64,000 bases of DNA. Origin: Mycobacterium syngnathidarum. Its GTDB lineage: Bacteria > Actinomycetota > Actinomycetes > Mycobacteriales > Mycobacteriaceae. The stretch is from assembly GCF_001942625.1 (NCBI RefSeq), contig NZ_MLCL01000084.1, positions 27,069 to 91,068 of the forward strand, written 5' to 3'. The position numbers and the translations under genes are program-made. Shown here piece after piece: positions 8,789-15,878 of this stretch. The stretch's first letter is position 1, and each line of letters begins with the position of its first letter. Under the pieces are notes generated by a model. It ran no database searches, was not told the DNA's origin, and was given only the letters and a program-made list of their open reading frames with translations.

Positions 8789-8808
8789 CCCCGTCCCGCC
8801 CAGGGAAG
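8783..8808 (+). promoter_or_regulatory. Weak SigF-like promoter before flavodoxin-fold gene
   Basis: GTTT, a 16-nt spacer and GGGAAG, ending 38 nt before ATG 8847. The -35 matches the mycobacterial SigF consensus but the -10 shares only GGG. Supported mainly by the SigF-linked usfY gene downstream. Confidence 0.3.
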
Positions 8809-8846
8809 ACTCCCGGCGCTGATCCAAAGCGAATGGGAGTTGACTG

Positions 8847-9464
8847 ATGACGGCCCCGACCCTGACCGCACTGGCTCTCGTTTGCAGTCTCAAGCGGCGG
8901 CCCGCCGAGTCCAGCAGTGAGCTCATCGCCGATCAGGTCTGCGAAAACCTCAGCGCGATGGGAGTGGGCACAGAGACGCTACGGTGCGCCGACTTCGTCA
9001 TCGAACCCGGCGTGGAAACCGACATGGGTGGCGATGATCAGTGGCCCCAGATCCGCGAGAAGGTGCTTGCCGCCGACATCCTCGTGTTGTCGACCCCGGT
9101 CTGGCTCGGCCATCCGTCGAGCATCGCCCAGCGGGTCCTGGAGCGCCTCGACGCTGAACTGTCCAACACCGACGACGCCGGTCGCCCGGTGCTCGCGGGC
9201 AAGGTGGCGCTGGTGTCAGTGGTCGGGAACGAGGACGGTGCCCACAAGACGGTCGCCGACCTCTTCCAAGGGCTCAACGACATGGGCTACACCATCCCGG
9301 CCCAGGGCTGCACGTACTGGAACGGCGAGGCCATGCACGGCACCGATTACCTCGATCTCGATGAGGTGCCCAGCGCCGTTGCCGATGCCACCGCCGCGGC
9401 GGCGCGCAACGCCGCACACCTGGCCGGGGTGCTCCAGCTAGGCCAGTACCCGCGCTATGAGTGA
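8847..9464 (+). CDS. Flavodoxin-fold NAD(P)H-dependent reductase family protein
   Basis: A 205-aa protein of the NADPH-dependent FMN reductase/WrbA-like family. The N-terminal strand-loop (LALVCSLKRR...ESSSELIA) would bind the flavin phosphate, and STPVWLGHPSS and SVVGNEDGAH are flavin-contact loops typical of the family. A GGGAG ribosome-binding site precedes the ATG. It lies only 9 bp upstream of usfY, so the two are probably one transcript. A role in redox protection under stress is plausible. Confidence 0.82.
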   Translation: MTAPTLTALALVCSLKRRPAESSSELIADQVCENLSAMGVGTETLRCADFVIEPGVETDMGGDDQWPQIREKVLAADILVLSTPVWLGHPSSIAQRVLERLDAELSNTDDAGRPVLAGKVALVSVVGNEDGAHKTVADLFQGLNDMGYTIPAQGCTYWNGEAMHGTDYLDLDEVPSAVADATAAAARNAAHLAGVLQLGQYPRYE

Positions 9465-9473
9465 AAGGGAGAA

Positions 9474-9785
9474 ATGATGAAAGGTCCCGACGATCCCGTC
9501 GACCACACCAGGACGACCCGGCCGCACGCCGGCGAGTCGATGAAGGACAACCGCAACATGCCTGCGTTGGTCCTCATCGGGTTGGGCGTGGTGATGTTCG
9601 TCGCGTGTCTGTTCGGCTTCGCGACGGGCAACACCGGGCTGGGGATAGTGCTCGCCATCCTGGCCGCCGTCGGCCTGTTCGGCGGCGGTCTGTGGCTCGC
9701 GATCGCGCACCTGCGGGTGCGGCGTATCGAAGAGCGTTGGTACGCAGAGCATCCCGAAGTAGTCAGGCAGTCGCCGAACAGCTGA
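9474..9785 (+). CDS. usfY: UsfY family protein, copy 1
   Basis: A 103-aa small membrane protein with two hydrophobic helices (about 28-50 and 54-76) between a charged N-terminus (DPVDHTRTTRPHAGESMKDN) and a basic C-terminal segment (RVRRIEERWY). This pattern defines the mycobacterial UsfY family, named from the gene upstream of sigF; the biochemical role is unknown. A close paralogue lies at 19466-19774. A GAAAGGGAGAA ribosome-binding site precedes two tandem ATGs. A strong hairpin terminator follows. Confidence 0.88.
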   Translation: MMKGPDDPVDHTRTTRPHAGESMKDNRNMPALVLIGLGVVMFVACLFGFATGNTGLGIVLAILAAVGLFGGGLWLAIAHLRVRRIEERWYAEHPEVVRQSPNS

Positions 9786-9797
9786 CCCGAGACGCGA

Positions 9798-9827
9798 GAT
9801 GGCCCAGCCGACGTTGGCTGGGCCATC
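9798..9827. terminator. Bidirectional hairpin terminator
   Basis: A perfect 12-bp stem (GATGGCCCAGCC paired with GGCTGGGCCATC) with a 6-nt GACGTT loop, followed by TCTTC. It lies between the convergent usfY and CsbD genes and could terminate both. Confidence 0.85.
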
Positions 9828-9844
9828 TCTTCAATCAGGTCGGG

Positions 9845-10087
9845 CTACGGTCGCTGGCTCGCCTGCTCACGTTGCTCGGCGGCCTTGGCTCCGGCCCGAG
9901 CGGATTCGGCTTCCGCTTCCTTCTTTGCGGCATCCTGCTGGGCATCGGCCTTGTCCTGCTGGGCTTTACCCTCGCGCACAAGATCTTCGCGGCCGGTCAC
10001 GGTACCGACTGCTTCCTTCGCCTTGCCCTTGACGTCCTCGACGACGCCCTTGATGCCTTCTTCAGGTCCTGAGTTCTTCTCGGTCAT
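9845..10087 (-). CDS. CsbD-like stress protein / microaggregate-binding protein
   Basis: A highly charged 80-aa protein opening with GIKGVVEDVKGKAKEAVG, the CsbD-domain signature, followed by an Ala/Glu/Lys/Gln-rich helical tail. CsbD-like proteins are among the most strongly induced general-stress proteins in many bacteria; function unknown. An AGGTAGAGC purine stretch precedes the ATG. I could not find a convincing SigF promoter upstream. Confidence 0.85.
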   Translation of the reverse strand: MTEKNSGPEEGIKGVVEDVKGKAKEAVGTVTGREDLVREGKAQQDKADAQQDAAKKEAEAESARAGAKAAEQREQASQRP

Positions 10088-10211
10088 GCTCTACCTTTCC
10101 GCTACTGGGAGTGGATTGGTCATTCCACGCGGCTTCTCCACGCACCCCCTGGATTTCCACGAACCGGCCGGGCTAAACGTGCCGTGACGAATCGGCTCCA
10201 GCGGCCACGAA

Positions 10212-10236
10212 GTTTGCGGAGCGCCTGGTTGGGTAT
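10212..10236 (+). promoter_or_regulatory. SigF promoter before methyltransferase-CDGSH operon
   Basis: GTTT, a 15-nt spacer and GGGTAT, an exact match to the mycobacterial SigF consensus. The -10 ends 9 nt before GTG 10246, so the transcript would have almost no leader. Confidence 0.8.
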
Positions 10237-10245
10237 CGAGTAGAG

Positions 10246-10956
10246 GTGCTTTCCGGAACAAATGAAATGGCCGGCGATACGGCCGTGGAGACCATTGCCG
10301 TCGGCGCCGAGGACGTGTACCGGCCGCAGCACGATTCGTGGCTGCTGATCGATGCCCTCGAGCGAGATGACGCGGTGGCCGGCCGCCGGGTGGTGGACCT
10401 GTGTGCAGGAAGCGGAGTCGTTGCCATCGCCGCAGCCCAGATGGGCGCCAGTGCGGTTACGGCGCTGGATATTTCGCCAGAGGCGATCCGTTGCACCCAG
10501 GCCAACGCATTGGCTGCCCAAGTCGATGTCGAAGCCAGACTCGGGTCGTGGACGCAGGCGCTGGAACACGAACCCTACGACGTCGTGGTGTGCAATCCGC
10601 CCTACGTTCCGGTGGCGCCGGGGACCTCCGCGGAGGTCCCCGTGTCGACTGGGCCGATGACTTCGTGGAACGGCGGCCCGGATGGCCGGCTGGTGCTCGA
10701 CCCGCTGTGCCGATCGGCGGATGCCGCCCTGGCCGCCGGGGGGTCTTTGTTCCTGGTCCAGTCCGAGTTCTCCGATGTCGAGAAGTCGTTGCGGCTCTTG
10801 CGGGCGCGCGGTCTGGACGCAGAAATCTGTGGCACCCAGCTGATTCCGTTCGGACCGGTGTTGCGGATGCAGGCACGTTGGCTCCGGGACACCGGGCGAT
10901 TGACCGACGCCAGGGCCGAAGAGGAACTGGTCGTCATCCGGGCGGACAAACCATGA
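10246..10956 (+). CDS. HemK/PrmC-type class I methyltransferase
   Basis: A 236-aa SAM-dependent methyltransferase. The SAM loop is VVDLCAGSGVVAI (about 45-57) and the catalytic motif is NPPY (about 120-123), the signature of enzymes methylating an amide or exocyclic amine, such as release-factor glutamine methyltransferases. It lacks the usual PrmC N-terminal domain. GTG 10246 follows the SigF promoter directly; ATG 10267 is an alternative. It is translationally coupled to the CDGSH gene (ATGA overlap). Confidence 0.85.
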   Translation: MLSGTNEMAGDTAVETIAVGAEDVYRPQHDSWLLIDALERDDAVAGRRVVDLCAGSGVVAIAAAQMGASAVTALDISPEAIRCTQANALAAQVDVEARLGSWTQALEHEPYDVVVCNPPYVPVAPGTSAEVPVSTGPMTSWNGGPDGRLVLDPLCRSADAALAAGGSLFLVQSEFSDVEKSLRLLRARGLDAEICGTQLIPFGPVLRMQARWLRDTGRLTDARAEEELVVIRADKP

Positions 10957-11156
10957 CCGAACACCGGGCGGTGCGGGTGGTCCAGGGCGGGCCGATCCTC
11001 ATCGAGGGGCCGGTACGCATCGAAATGCCCGACGGAAGCACTGTGGAATCAGATCGGTTCATGGTGGCCATCTGTACCTGCCGCCGATCCAAGACCTATC
11101 CGTTGTGTGACACCAGCCACCGCAAGATCAAGCGTTCAGGCAAGCGGCCGGCATAG
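10953..11156 (+). CDS. CDGSH iron-sulfur domain protein
   Basis: A 67-aa protein carrying the CDGSH-type 2Fe-2S motif CTCRRSKTYPLCDTSH, with three Cys and one His ligand, near the C-terminus, in a context typical of small bacterial mitoNEET-like proteins. It starts inside the methyltransferase stop codon (ATGA) and shares its SigF promoter. Its 3' end overlaps the convergent haem-oxygenase-like gene by 21 bp. Probably an electron-transfer or Fe-S protein. Confidence 0.92.
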   Translation: MTEHRAVRVVQGGPILIEGPVRIEMPDGSTVESDRFMVAICTCRRSKTYPLCDTSHRKIKRSGKRPA

Positions 11157-12155
11157 TGAACTGCGTTCGGCCAGCCAGCATTTCATCAGATGCTCGGCCA
11201 ACCGGTCTTCCATGGCGGCAAACGCCCTGATCCCGAACACCACATCGGAATCGAGGTCCGGTTCGCGGCGGACCAGATCGCCCACGACGTCGTGGCGGAC
11301 GACTTGCTCATGTACCGCGTCGGCCTCGACGTGCTCGCGATAGAAGCGGATACACGCTTCCGGGGCATCGAGGCGCTCCAAAGCGGCCACCATCCGCTGC
11401 GACCCGGGTGAGGACGTGATCTCGGTGGCCGCGAAATGCCCGGCAGCGGCCCCGCGGAGGCGCCGGTGCAGACCGAACATCGACATGAGGTTGACCAGTG
11501 CCAGGCTCTCGGCGGGCACCGTGTCGAGGTAGCCGAGGTAGCTGTCGTCCAACTCGGCCTCCCTCAACAAGTCGGCGAACAGGTTCTGGTGCAGGCGGGC
11601 GGCCGAGCCGGCGCCGTATTCGTCGTATTCGACGGCGACAAACGCGGCCTTTGCCTGGCCACCGAGGCGGGGGATCAGCCAGGCGTGCGGATCACCCTCT
11701 TTGAGGTGGTACAACGACCGGTGCACGAAGTACTCGCGCATCTGTTCCCAGGTGCCCTCGTCGCGGAGGTGAAAAGAAGGGCCGGTTCCGTCGGCGGGTT
11801 CGACCGACAGCCGCGCCATCTCCTGCTCGGCGGTGTCGTCCGGATCGATGGTGCCGACCTCGTGGCGGACCGCGGTGAGGAAGATCCGTTCGAACTGGGA
11901 ACGCAGGTGCAAGAGCCCGGCGTTCCATTCCCAGTCCTGGTCGACGCCGGCAAAGCCCCGATAGTGCAGTTCGTAGCAGATGTAGAGGGCGAATTGCACG
12001 TCCAGCCCCAGCGGATCGGAATCGCGCAGCGGGATCCAGACCGGTTCGAGGTGGTTGTGCGGGGCACGGTCGCCGAGCCGCTCGATCAGGGCGGCCGAGA
12101 TGGGCCCTTTCGGGGACGGAAGCCCAGGTTGCTGAAGGGTCGGGAGGGTCGTCAT
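11136..12155 (-). CDS. Iron-containing redox enzyme (haem-oxygenase-like fold)
   Basis: A 339-aa protein resembling the iron-containing redox enzyme family, all-helical haem-oxygenase-like proteins that often bind two metals. Candidate ligands are seen in HYRGF, EWNAG, the EYDEYG segment and FYREHVEADAVHEQ. The same family is commonly beside a CDGSH protein and this methyltransferase in mycobacteria, suggesting a shared redox process. No substrate is known. Confidence 0.75.
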   Translation of the reverse strand: MTTLPTLQQPGLPSPKGPISAALIERLGDRAPHNHLEPVWIPLRDSDPLGLDVQFALYICYELHYRGFAGVDQDWEWNAGLLHLRSQFERIFLTAVRHEVGTIDPDDTAEQEMARLSVEPADGTGPSFHLRDEGTWEQMREYFVHRSLYHLKEGDPHAWLIPRLGGQAKAAFVAVEYDEYGAGSAARLHQNLFADLLREAELDDSYLGYLDTVPAESLALVNLMSMFGLHRRLRGAAAGHFAATEITSSPGSQRMVAALERLDAPEACIRFYREHVEADAVHEQVVRHDVVGDLVRREPDLDSDVVFGIRAFAAMEDRLAEHLMKCWLAERSSLCRPLA

Positions 12156-12228
12156 GGCGGAACAGTTATGCCCGTCGGCGGTCGTTGGTAAACCCGTATG
12201 GCGCAGCGTGTTTGCGATGCGGGCAGGC

Positions 12229-12720
12229 CTACTCGATGGTCCCGGGCGCTCCGGTACCGATTCCGTGAGTGGTGGTGGCAGACCGGCCGAACACCAGCCC
12301 GAGCGCGATCATGACCAGCGCCAGGCCGAAATGCAGCCAATTGTCGGCGGTGTTCACCGGAATGAAGTTGGCCGCGCTGTCCCGGTCGATGAACAGACCG
12401 TGGAGGCACAGCACGGCGTAGATCAGGCCGCCGCCGATCAAGTAGGCGCGCGCGGTACCGGCCTGGCGGGCCATGATCACACCGACCACGCCGAAGGCCA
12501 GGTGCACGAGATTGTGCAGTACCGACACCCTGAACAAACCCAGGAGCATGGCCTCAGAATGGTGACCGGCCCAGTGCAGATCGCCGTAGTCGGTGGTGAC
12601 GCCCGGGATGAGCCCCAGCACCCCCACGATGAGGAAGAGGGTTCCGACGGTCAGGGCGACGGCTTGCAACGGGGTCCGCTGCACGGGGCGGCCCGGGCTT
12701 CTTGGATTCGGAGTTCCCAC
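12229..12720 (-). CDS. DUF4383 membrane protein
   Basis: A 163-aa integral membrane protein with four hydrophobic segments. LFRVSVLHNLVHLAFGVVG and the DNWLHFGLA stretch are the conserved DUF4383 core. The GTG start is preceded by AAAGGG and, about 55 bp upstream, by a likely SigF promoter. A stress-related envelope role is inferred only from that promoter. Confidence 0.85.
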   Translation of the reverse strand: MGTPNPRSPGRPVQRTPLQAVALTVGTLFLIVGVLGLIPGVTTDYGDLHWAGHHSEAMLLGLFRVSVLHNLVHLAFGVVGVIMARQAGTARAYLIGGGLIYAVLCLHGLFIDRDSAANFIPVNTADNWLHFGLALVMIALGLVFGRSATTTHGIGTGAPGTIE

Positions 12721-12774
12721 GAGTCAGCCCTTTCTGCGAAAGCCGCGCACCTGGGGCGCAGCGGTCTGACCGGG

Positions 12775-12799
12775 ATACCCGCCGAGGCCCATTCCAACC
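12775..12799 (-). promoter_or_regulatory. Probable SigF promoter of the DUF4383 gene
   Basis: On the minus strand: GGTT (one mismatch to GTTT), 15-nt spacer, GGGTAT. It is divergent from the SigF-type promoter at 12810-12835, so two SigF promoters lie back to back. Confidence 0.6.
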
Positions 12800-12809
12800 C
12801 GGTCGCGCG

Positions 12810-12835
12810 GTTTGTCCGGGTACCTGCCGGGGTAT
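12810..12835 (+). promoter_or_regulatory. SigF promoter before a small ORF
   Basis: GTTT, 16-nt spacer, GGGTAT, an exact consensus match. It would start transcription about 25 nt before the small ORF at 12867. Confidence 0.75.
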
Positions 12836-12866
12836 CCCGTGACAAGTTGGAGTCGAGGTGAGGGAC

Positions 12867-13034
12867 ATGACGAGCCCAGCCCTTTTCGAGCGAGTGGCCG
12901 ACGCTATCGAGGCGCAGCACCGGCGGGCGCTCAGCGCGTACGCCATCGCCGAGTTCGTGTGGTTCTGGCGTGGTGATGTGATCACTGGCTCCGAAGGGTC
13001 GCAGCCTGCCGGCTATAACCAGCACGCAGCGTGA
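12867..13034 (+). CDS. Small hypothetical protein, 55 aa
   Basis: An ORF opening MTSPALFERVADAIEAQHRR with a tryptophan-containing middle (EFVWFWRGD). Three things support it: a consensus SigF promoter upstream, a GAGGTGAGGG ribosome-binding site 3 nt before the ATG, and codons mostly ending in G or C. The last 53 nt overlap the convergent PRC-barrel gene. I recognise no family; it might be the surviving N-terminus of a longer protein. Confidence 0.5.
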   Translation: MTSPALFERVADAIEAQHRRALSAYAIAEFVWFWRGDVITGSEGSQPAGYNQHAA

Positions 13035-13320
13035 CGTGATCTGAGCCCATTCGGGCGACATCGCCCCATTCCGCCAGGAAGGTGCCGCGATGACGCCATC
13101 GCGCGACGGCGGCGATGAGCCACGGCGCGCTGATGTCCGTGCGCTCGTAACCCAGGTACGACGAGCGGGTACGGGGGCTGACCACCAAGCCCACCAGTTG
13201 TGGACTGCGCGGGTGGCCGGCGCCGTCGTCGACGAGCTTGAGTCGGACGTCGATGACGGTACCGACTGGATGGTGACCGGCGTCGAGGACGCGGAGCCCG
13301 AGGAGATTACTCAGCTGCAT
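12982..13320 (-). CDS. PRC-barrel-like protein, copy 2
   Basis: A 112-aa protein whose start, LSNLLGLRVLDAGHHPVGTVIDVR, reads as a PRC-barrel beta-barrel domain. It is the last gene of an operon with an NRAMP-like transporter and a related upstream protein, whose stop codon it overlaps by 14 bp. A GGAGG ribosome-binding site precedes the ATG. PRC barrels often bind partner proteins or RNA; a regulatory role for the transporter is inference. Confidence 0.7.
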   Translation of the reverse strand: MQLSNLLGLRVLDAGHHPVGTVIDVRLKLVDDGAGHPRSPQLVGLVVSPRTRSSYLGYERTDISAPWLIAAVARWRHRGTFLAEWGDVARMGSDHVTLRAGYSRQAATLRSQ

Positions 13321-13672
13321 GGCGTCCTCCCGGGATTCGAGCGACGATATGGTCTCGCAACCAGCGCTCGACCCAGCCGGTTTCCGCCGGCAGCTCGCTG
13401 GTCCTCAGTTGCACCGTCACCCCGACCGAAGCGACCTGTTTCCATGGGATCTCGTGCAACATCGATCGCGGCGGTGTGCCACCGAGGATGCGGGTCATCC
13501 CGACCTGTCCGGACAGTATCGCGGTGACCCGAGGTGGCGGGCTGCCGGAACGGATGTCCACATCGGACTCGACACCGTCGAGTTCGAGGTCGTCGATGAT
13601 GCCCGCCGGTGCGCCGTCATCGTCGAGAAGCTGTCGGTCCAGTAGGTGCAGGCGCGCATCGACGGTTCTCAT
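13307..13672 (-). CDS. PRC-barrel-like protein, copy 1
   Basis: A 121-aa protein starting MRTVDARLHLLDRQLLDDDG, with ILSGQVGMTRILGG and VASVGVTVQL strands suggesting a PRC-barrel-type small beta fold. ATG 13672 overlaps the end of the NRAMP gene by 4 bp, indicating translational coupling. A longer in-frame extension into the NRAMP gene has no coding support and was discarded. Confidence 0.65.
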   Translation of the reverse strand: MRTVDARLHLLDRQLLDDDGAPAGIIDDLELDGVESDVDIRSGSPPPRVTAILSGQVGMTRILGGTPPRSMLHEIPWKQVASVGVTVQLRTSELPAETGWVERWLRDHIVARIPGGRHAAE

Positions 13673-14898
13673 TGACCCGCTCCGGTCACGATCATCAGCG
13701 GGATGGCCGCCAGGGAGGCAGCCACGATTATCACCAGGTACACCGACCCGAACATGTTGAGCACCCTTCCGTTTGTCTTGTCGCCCATGTACTCCGGATC
13801 GTTCGCCACGATGAGGATGGGCAGGTACGTCAGCGGCAGTGCGATGGCGGAGAAGACCACGGAATACTCGGTGACCATGACCGGATCGATGCCCGTGAAC
13901 AGGACGGCGGCGCCGATGACGATGCTCACGAACATCACCACATGGAAGCGGGACGCCTCGGCCGGGCGGCGGAACTTGCCCCACGTCCAGCCGAAGAACT
14001 GCGCCAGGGTATAGCCGCTGGACAACGTGGTCTCCAGGGCGGCACCGAAGGTGGCCGCCACGATGCCGACGATCGCGAACGCCAGCGCCAGCTTGCCGCC
14101 GGCCTCGACGACCGGCATCACCACCTGAGACAGTGACGTCACCTCGATCCGGTCAGGTAGCAGAACCAGGGTCGCGCAGGCCGCGATGGCCACCGAGAGG
14201 ATGCCCCCCAACGGGAAGCCGACCAGCACGTTGACCCGCGAGACACCGAGATCCTTTGCCGTCCAATGCTCTTCCACCGCTCCGGAGGAGAAGAAGAACA
14301 CTTCGTACGGAGTCATGGCGGCGCCGAACAGTGCGATCGCGTAGTACCAGTAGGTGGCCGAGGACTCGGACTCCGGAATCACCGGCTGCACCGCCTGATG
14401 TGCGAGATCGCCCCAATGTGGTTGCAGGGCAAAGACAGCGACGGCAAAGACGATGAGACACAACCCCGCCAAGCCGGCCGTGTTCTCCATCACCGAGAAC
14501 TTGACCCGCCAGATCACCAGCCACACCGCGAATGCCGCCACCGGAATCCACAGCATCCGTCCCACATCGGTGGCCAGTTGCAATGCCAGCGCTACGCCAC
14601 CGATCTCGGCGGTCAGGGTCATCAGGTTGATCAGGAACGAGGCGGTGAGATTGGCTGCGGCGGTGCGCGGGCCCAGGCGTTCCCGGATGATCTCGAACGT
14701 GGCCCGTCCGCTGACCGCCGCCACTCGACCCGCCATCTGGGCGAACAGACAGATCCCGACGACGCCGACGAGCACCACCCAGACCAGGCCCAGGCCGAAC
14801 CGTGACCCGACGACGGCGTTTGTCACCAGATCGCCGATGTCGAGGAACCCGCCGATGGCGGTCAGGATTCCCAGCGCTACCGCAAAGAACTTCTTCAT
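13669..14898 (-). CDS. Atypical NRAMP-family divalent metal transporter
   Basis: A 409-aa polytopic membrane protein with about 11 helices and the NRAMP layout. The metal-binding helix 1 carries LDIGD (19-23) where manganese/iron NRAMPs have DPGN, and helix 6 carries TPYE (196-199) where they have the metal-binding Met-Pro-His. Loss of the methionine suggests a hard cation such as Mg2+ or Al3+, as in NRAMP-related magnesium transporters, or altered function. Overlapping stop/start codons tie it to genes on both sides. Confidence 0.8.
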   Translation of the reverse strand: MKKFFAVALGILTAIGGFLDIGDLVTNAVVGSRFGLGLVWVVLVGVVGICLFAQMAGRVAAVSGRATFEIIRERLGPRTAAANLTASFLINLMTLTAEIGGVALALQLATDVGRMLWIPVAAFAVWLVIWRVKFSVMENTAGLAGLCLIVFAVAVFALQPHWGDLAHQAVQPVIPESESSATYWYYAIALFGAAMTPYEVFFFSSGAVEEHWTAKDLGVSRVNVLVGFPLGGILSVAIAACATLVLLPDRIEVTSLSQVVMPVVEAGGKLALAFAIVGIVAATFGAALETTLSSGYTLAQFFGWTWGKFRRPAEASRFHVVMFVSIVIGAAVLFTGIDPVMVTEYSVVFSAIALPLTYLPILIVANDPEYMGDKTNGRVLNMFGSVYLVIIVAASLAAIPLMIVTGAGQ

Positions 14899-15371
14899 CA
14901 GCGGTACCGGGTTTCCAGTGCGTCGGCCGACGACACCAGTTGGCTGCGCAGCTCCGACAGGTCGGGTGCGCGGGTGATTTCGCGGGCGCGCGCCGACGCC
15001 GTGTTGAGTTGGCCGATCATCGTCGTCATGGCTTCGGTGAGCATCCGCTGGCGGTCGACATCAACCGGGTCCTCGGCCCTGAGATCAGCGATTCCCTGGT
15101 AGGCCTTGACGATCTCGTCACGCGCGTCAGATAGCTGGACGCTGACCAGTTGTGGCGTGGAGCGGTCACGGATCCGGAGGTCCAATGCGTACGCTCCGCT
15201 GCGGGCGGCGGCCACCGTCTCTTCCATGGCCTGGGCGAGTTGGCCGGGCATGCCGTCACGGTTGGCCGGGCAACGGGTCAGCAGCAGTCCGAGCGCAGCG
15301 ACCAGCAGAGCGACGGCGAGCGCCGCCCGAATTCGTCGCGGTCTGTCTTCGCCGTCCGCCTGCTCCGTCAT
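14898..15371 (-). CDS. Hypothetical protein with one N-terminal membrane anchor
   Basis: A 157-aa protein: a basic cytoplasmic start, one transmembrane helix (about 17-35, ending LLLTRC) and an extracytoplasmic helical domain with long amphipathic stretches. Cys34 is not in a good lipobox. First gene of the operon with the NRAMP-like transporter, overlapping its start codon. No family recognised; an extracytoplasmic partner of the transporter is possible. Confidence 0.65.
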   Translation of the reverse strand: MTEQADGEDRPRRIRAALAVALLVAALGLLLTRCPANRDGMPGQLAQAMEETVAAARSGAYALDLRIRDRSTPQLVSVQLSDARDEIVKAYQGIADLRAEDPVDVDRQRMLTEAMTTMIGQLNTASARAREITRAPDLSELRSQLVSSADALETRYR

Positions 15372-15400
15372 GACGCCCTCGTCACCCGGGCAGGGTTTCC

Positions 15401-15616
15401 CTAGTCCTCACGGTCCTGACGGTCGAACTCATCGAGTCCGAGGTCGTCGGTGACCGCCTCGCGCTGGTCTTGCCAGTCCGGATCGGCGGCCTCCAGGGGA
15501 GGGCCGTCCAGGTCTGTCACGGGTACTTCAGAGTCGGGAACCGGTTCGCTGGGTTCACGGTCCTACTCGAGCGCATCGGCGATGGGCACATCGTCGGGTA
15601 CGTCTTGGCGGGTCAT
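15401..15616 (-). pseudogene. Small acidic protein gene interrupted by an in-frame TAG
   Basis: Read from ATG 15616, 17 codons end IADALE, then TAG (15565-15563), then 53 more sense codons in the same frame end DEFDRQDRED before a TAG at 15403-15401. The pieces together make a 71-codon Asp/Glu-rich protein like a common mycobacterial small acidic family with repeated ADxxEQ motifs, in which a Gln after LE would be expected: a CAG-to-TAG change. An internal GTG at 15520 could restart translation. It could also be a base-calling error. A SigF-like promoter precedes it. Confidence 0.6.
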
Positions 15617-15626
15617 ACCGGCGGGA

Positions 15627-15651
15627 TAACCCGATGGCCCCGAGGTCAAAC
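15627..15651 (-). promoter_or_regulatory. SigF-like promoter variant before the interrupted gene
   Basis: On the minus strand: GTTT, 15-nt spacer, GGGTTA followed by TCCC, ending 10 nt before ATG 15616. The same GGGTTATCCC form occurs upstream of the F420-dependent oxidoreductase at 20201. Confidence 0.45.
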
Positions 15652-15842
15652 TCTTCGTGTGTTCACGTGGGACACAGGAGATCTACCGGCCCGCCCGTCA
15701 GGTCTGCCTACCGACCTTCCTGATCAACCGCGCGGTGCTGCGATCCAGGATCTCCTGGCGCTTGTCGCTGTCCCGGACCCGGGCGGCGCGGCCCGGCCCG
15801 CCGACGACACTGCGGCGCAGCCTCATTGGGTGCGCCACATGG

Positions 15843-15869
15843 GTTTGGCGACCTCACAGCAGTGGGTAC
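15843..15869 (+). promoter_or_regulatory. SigF promoter before the second RsbW-like gene
   Basis: GTTT, 17-nt spacer, GGGTAC, ending 9 nt before ATG 15879. A good consensus match, implying that SigF drives a paralogue of its own anti-sigma factor. Confidence 0.75.
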
Positions 15870-15878
15870 GCGTCAGAT

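Noticed and set aside
13673..13984. N-terminal extension of PRC-barrel copy 1 into the NRAMP gene
   Set aside because: Runs antiphase through well-supported NRAMP coding sequence on the same strand; ATG 13672 gives normal coupling.
15698..15826. Minus-strand 42-aa basic ORF (MRLRRSVVGG...)
   Set aside because: Looks protein-like but has no ribosome-binding site or leaderless -10; too short to support.
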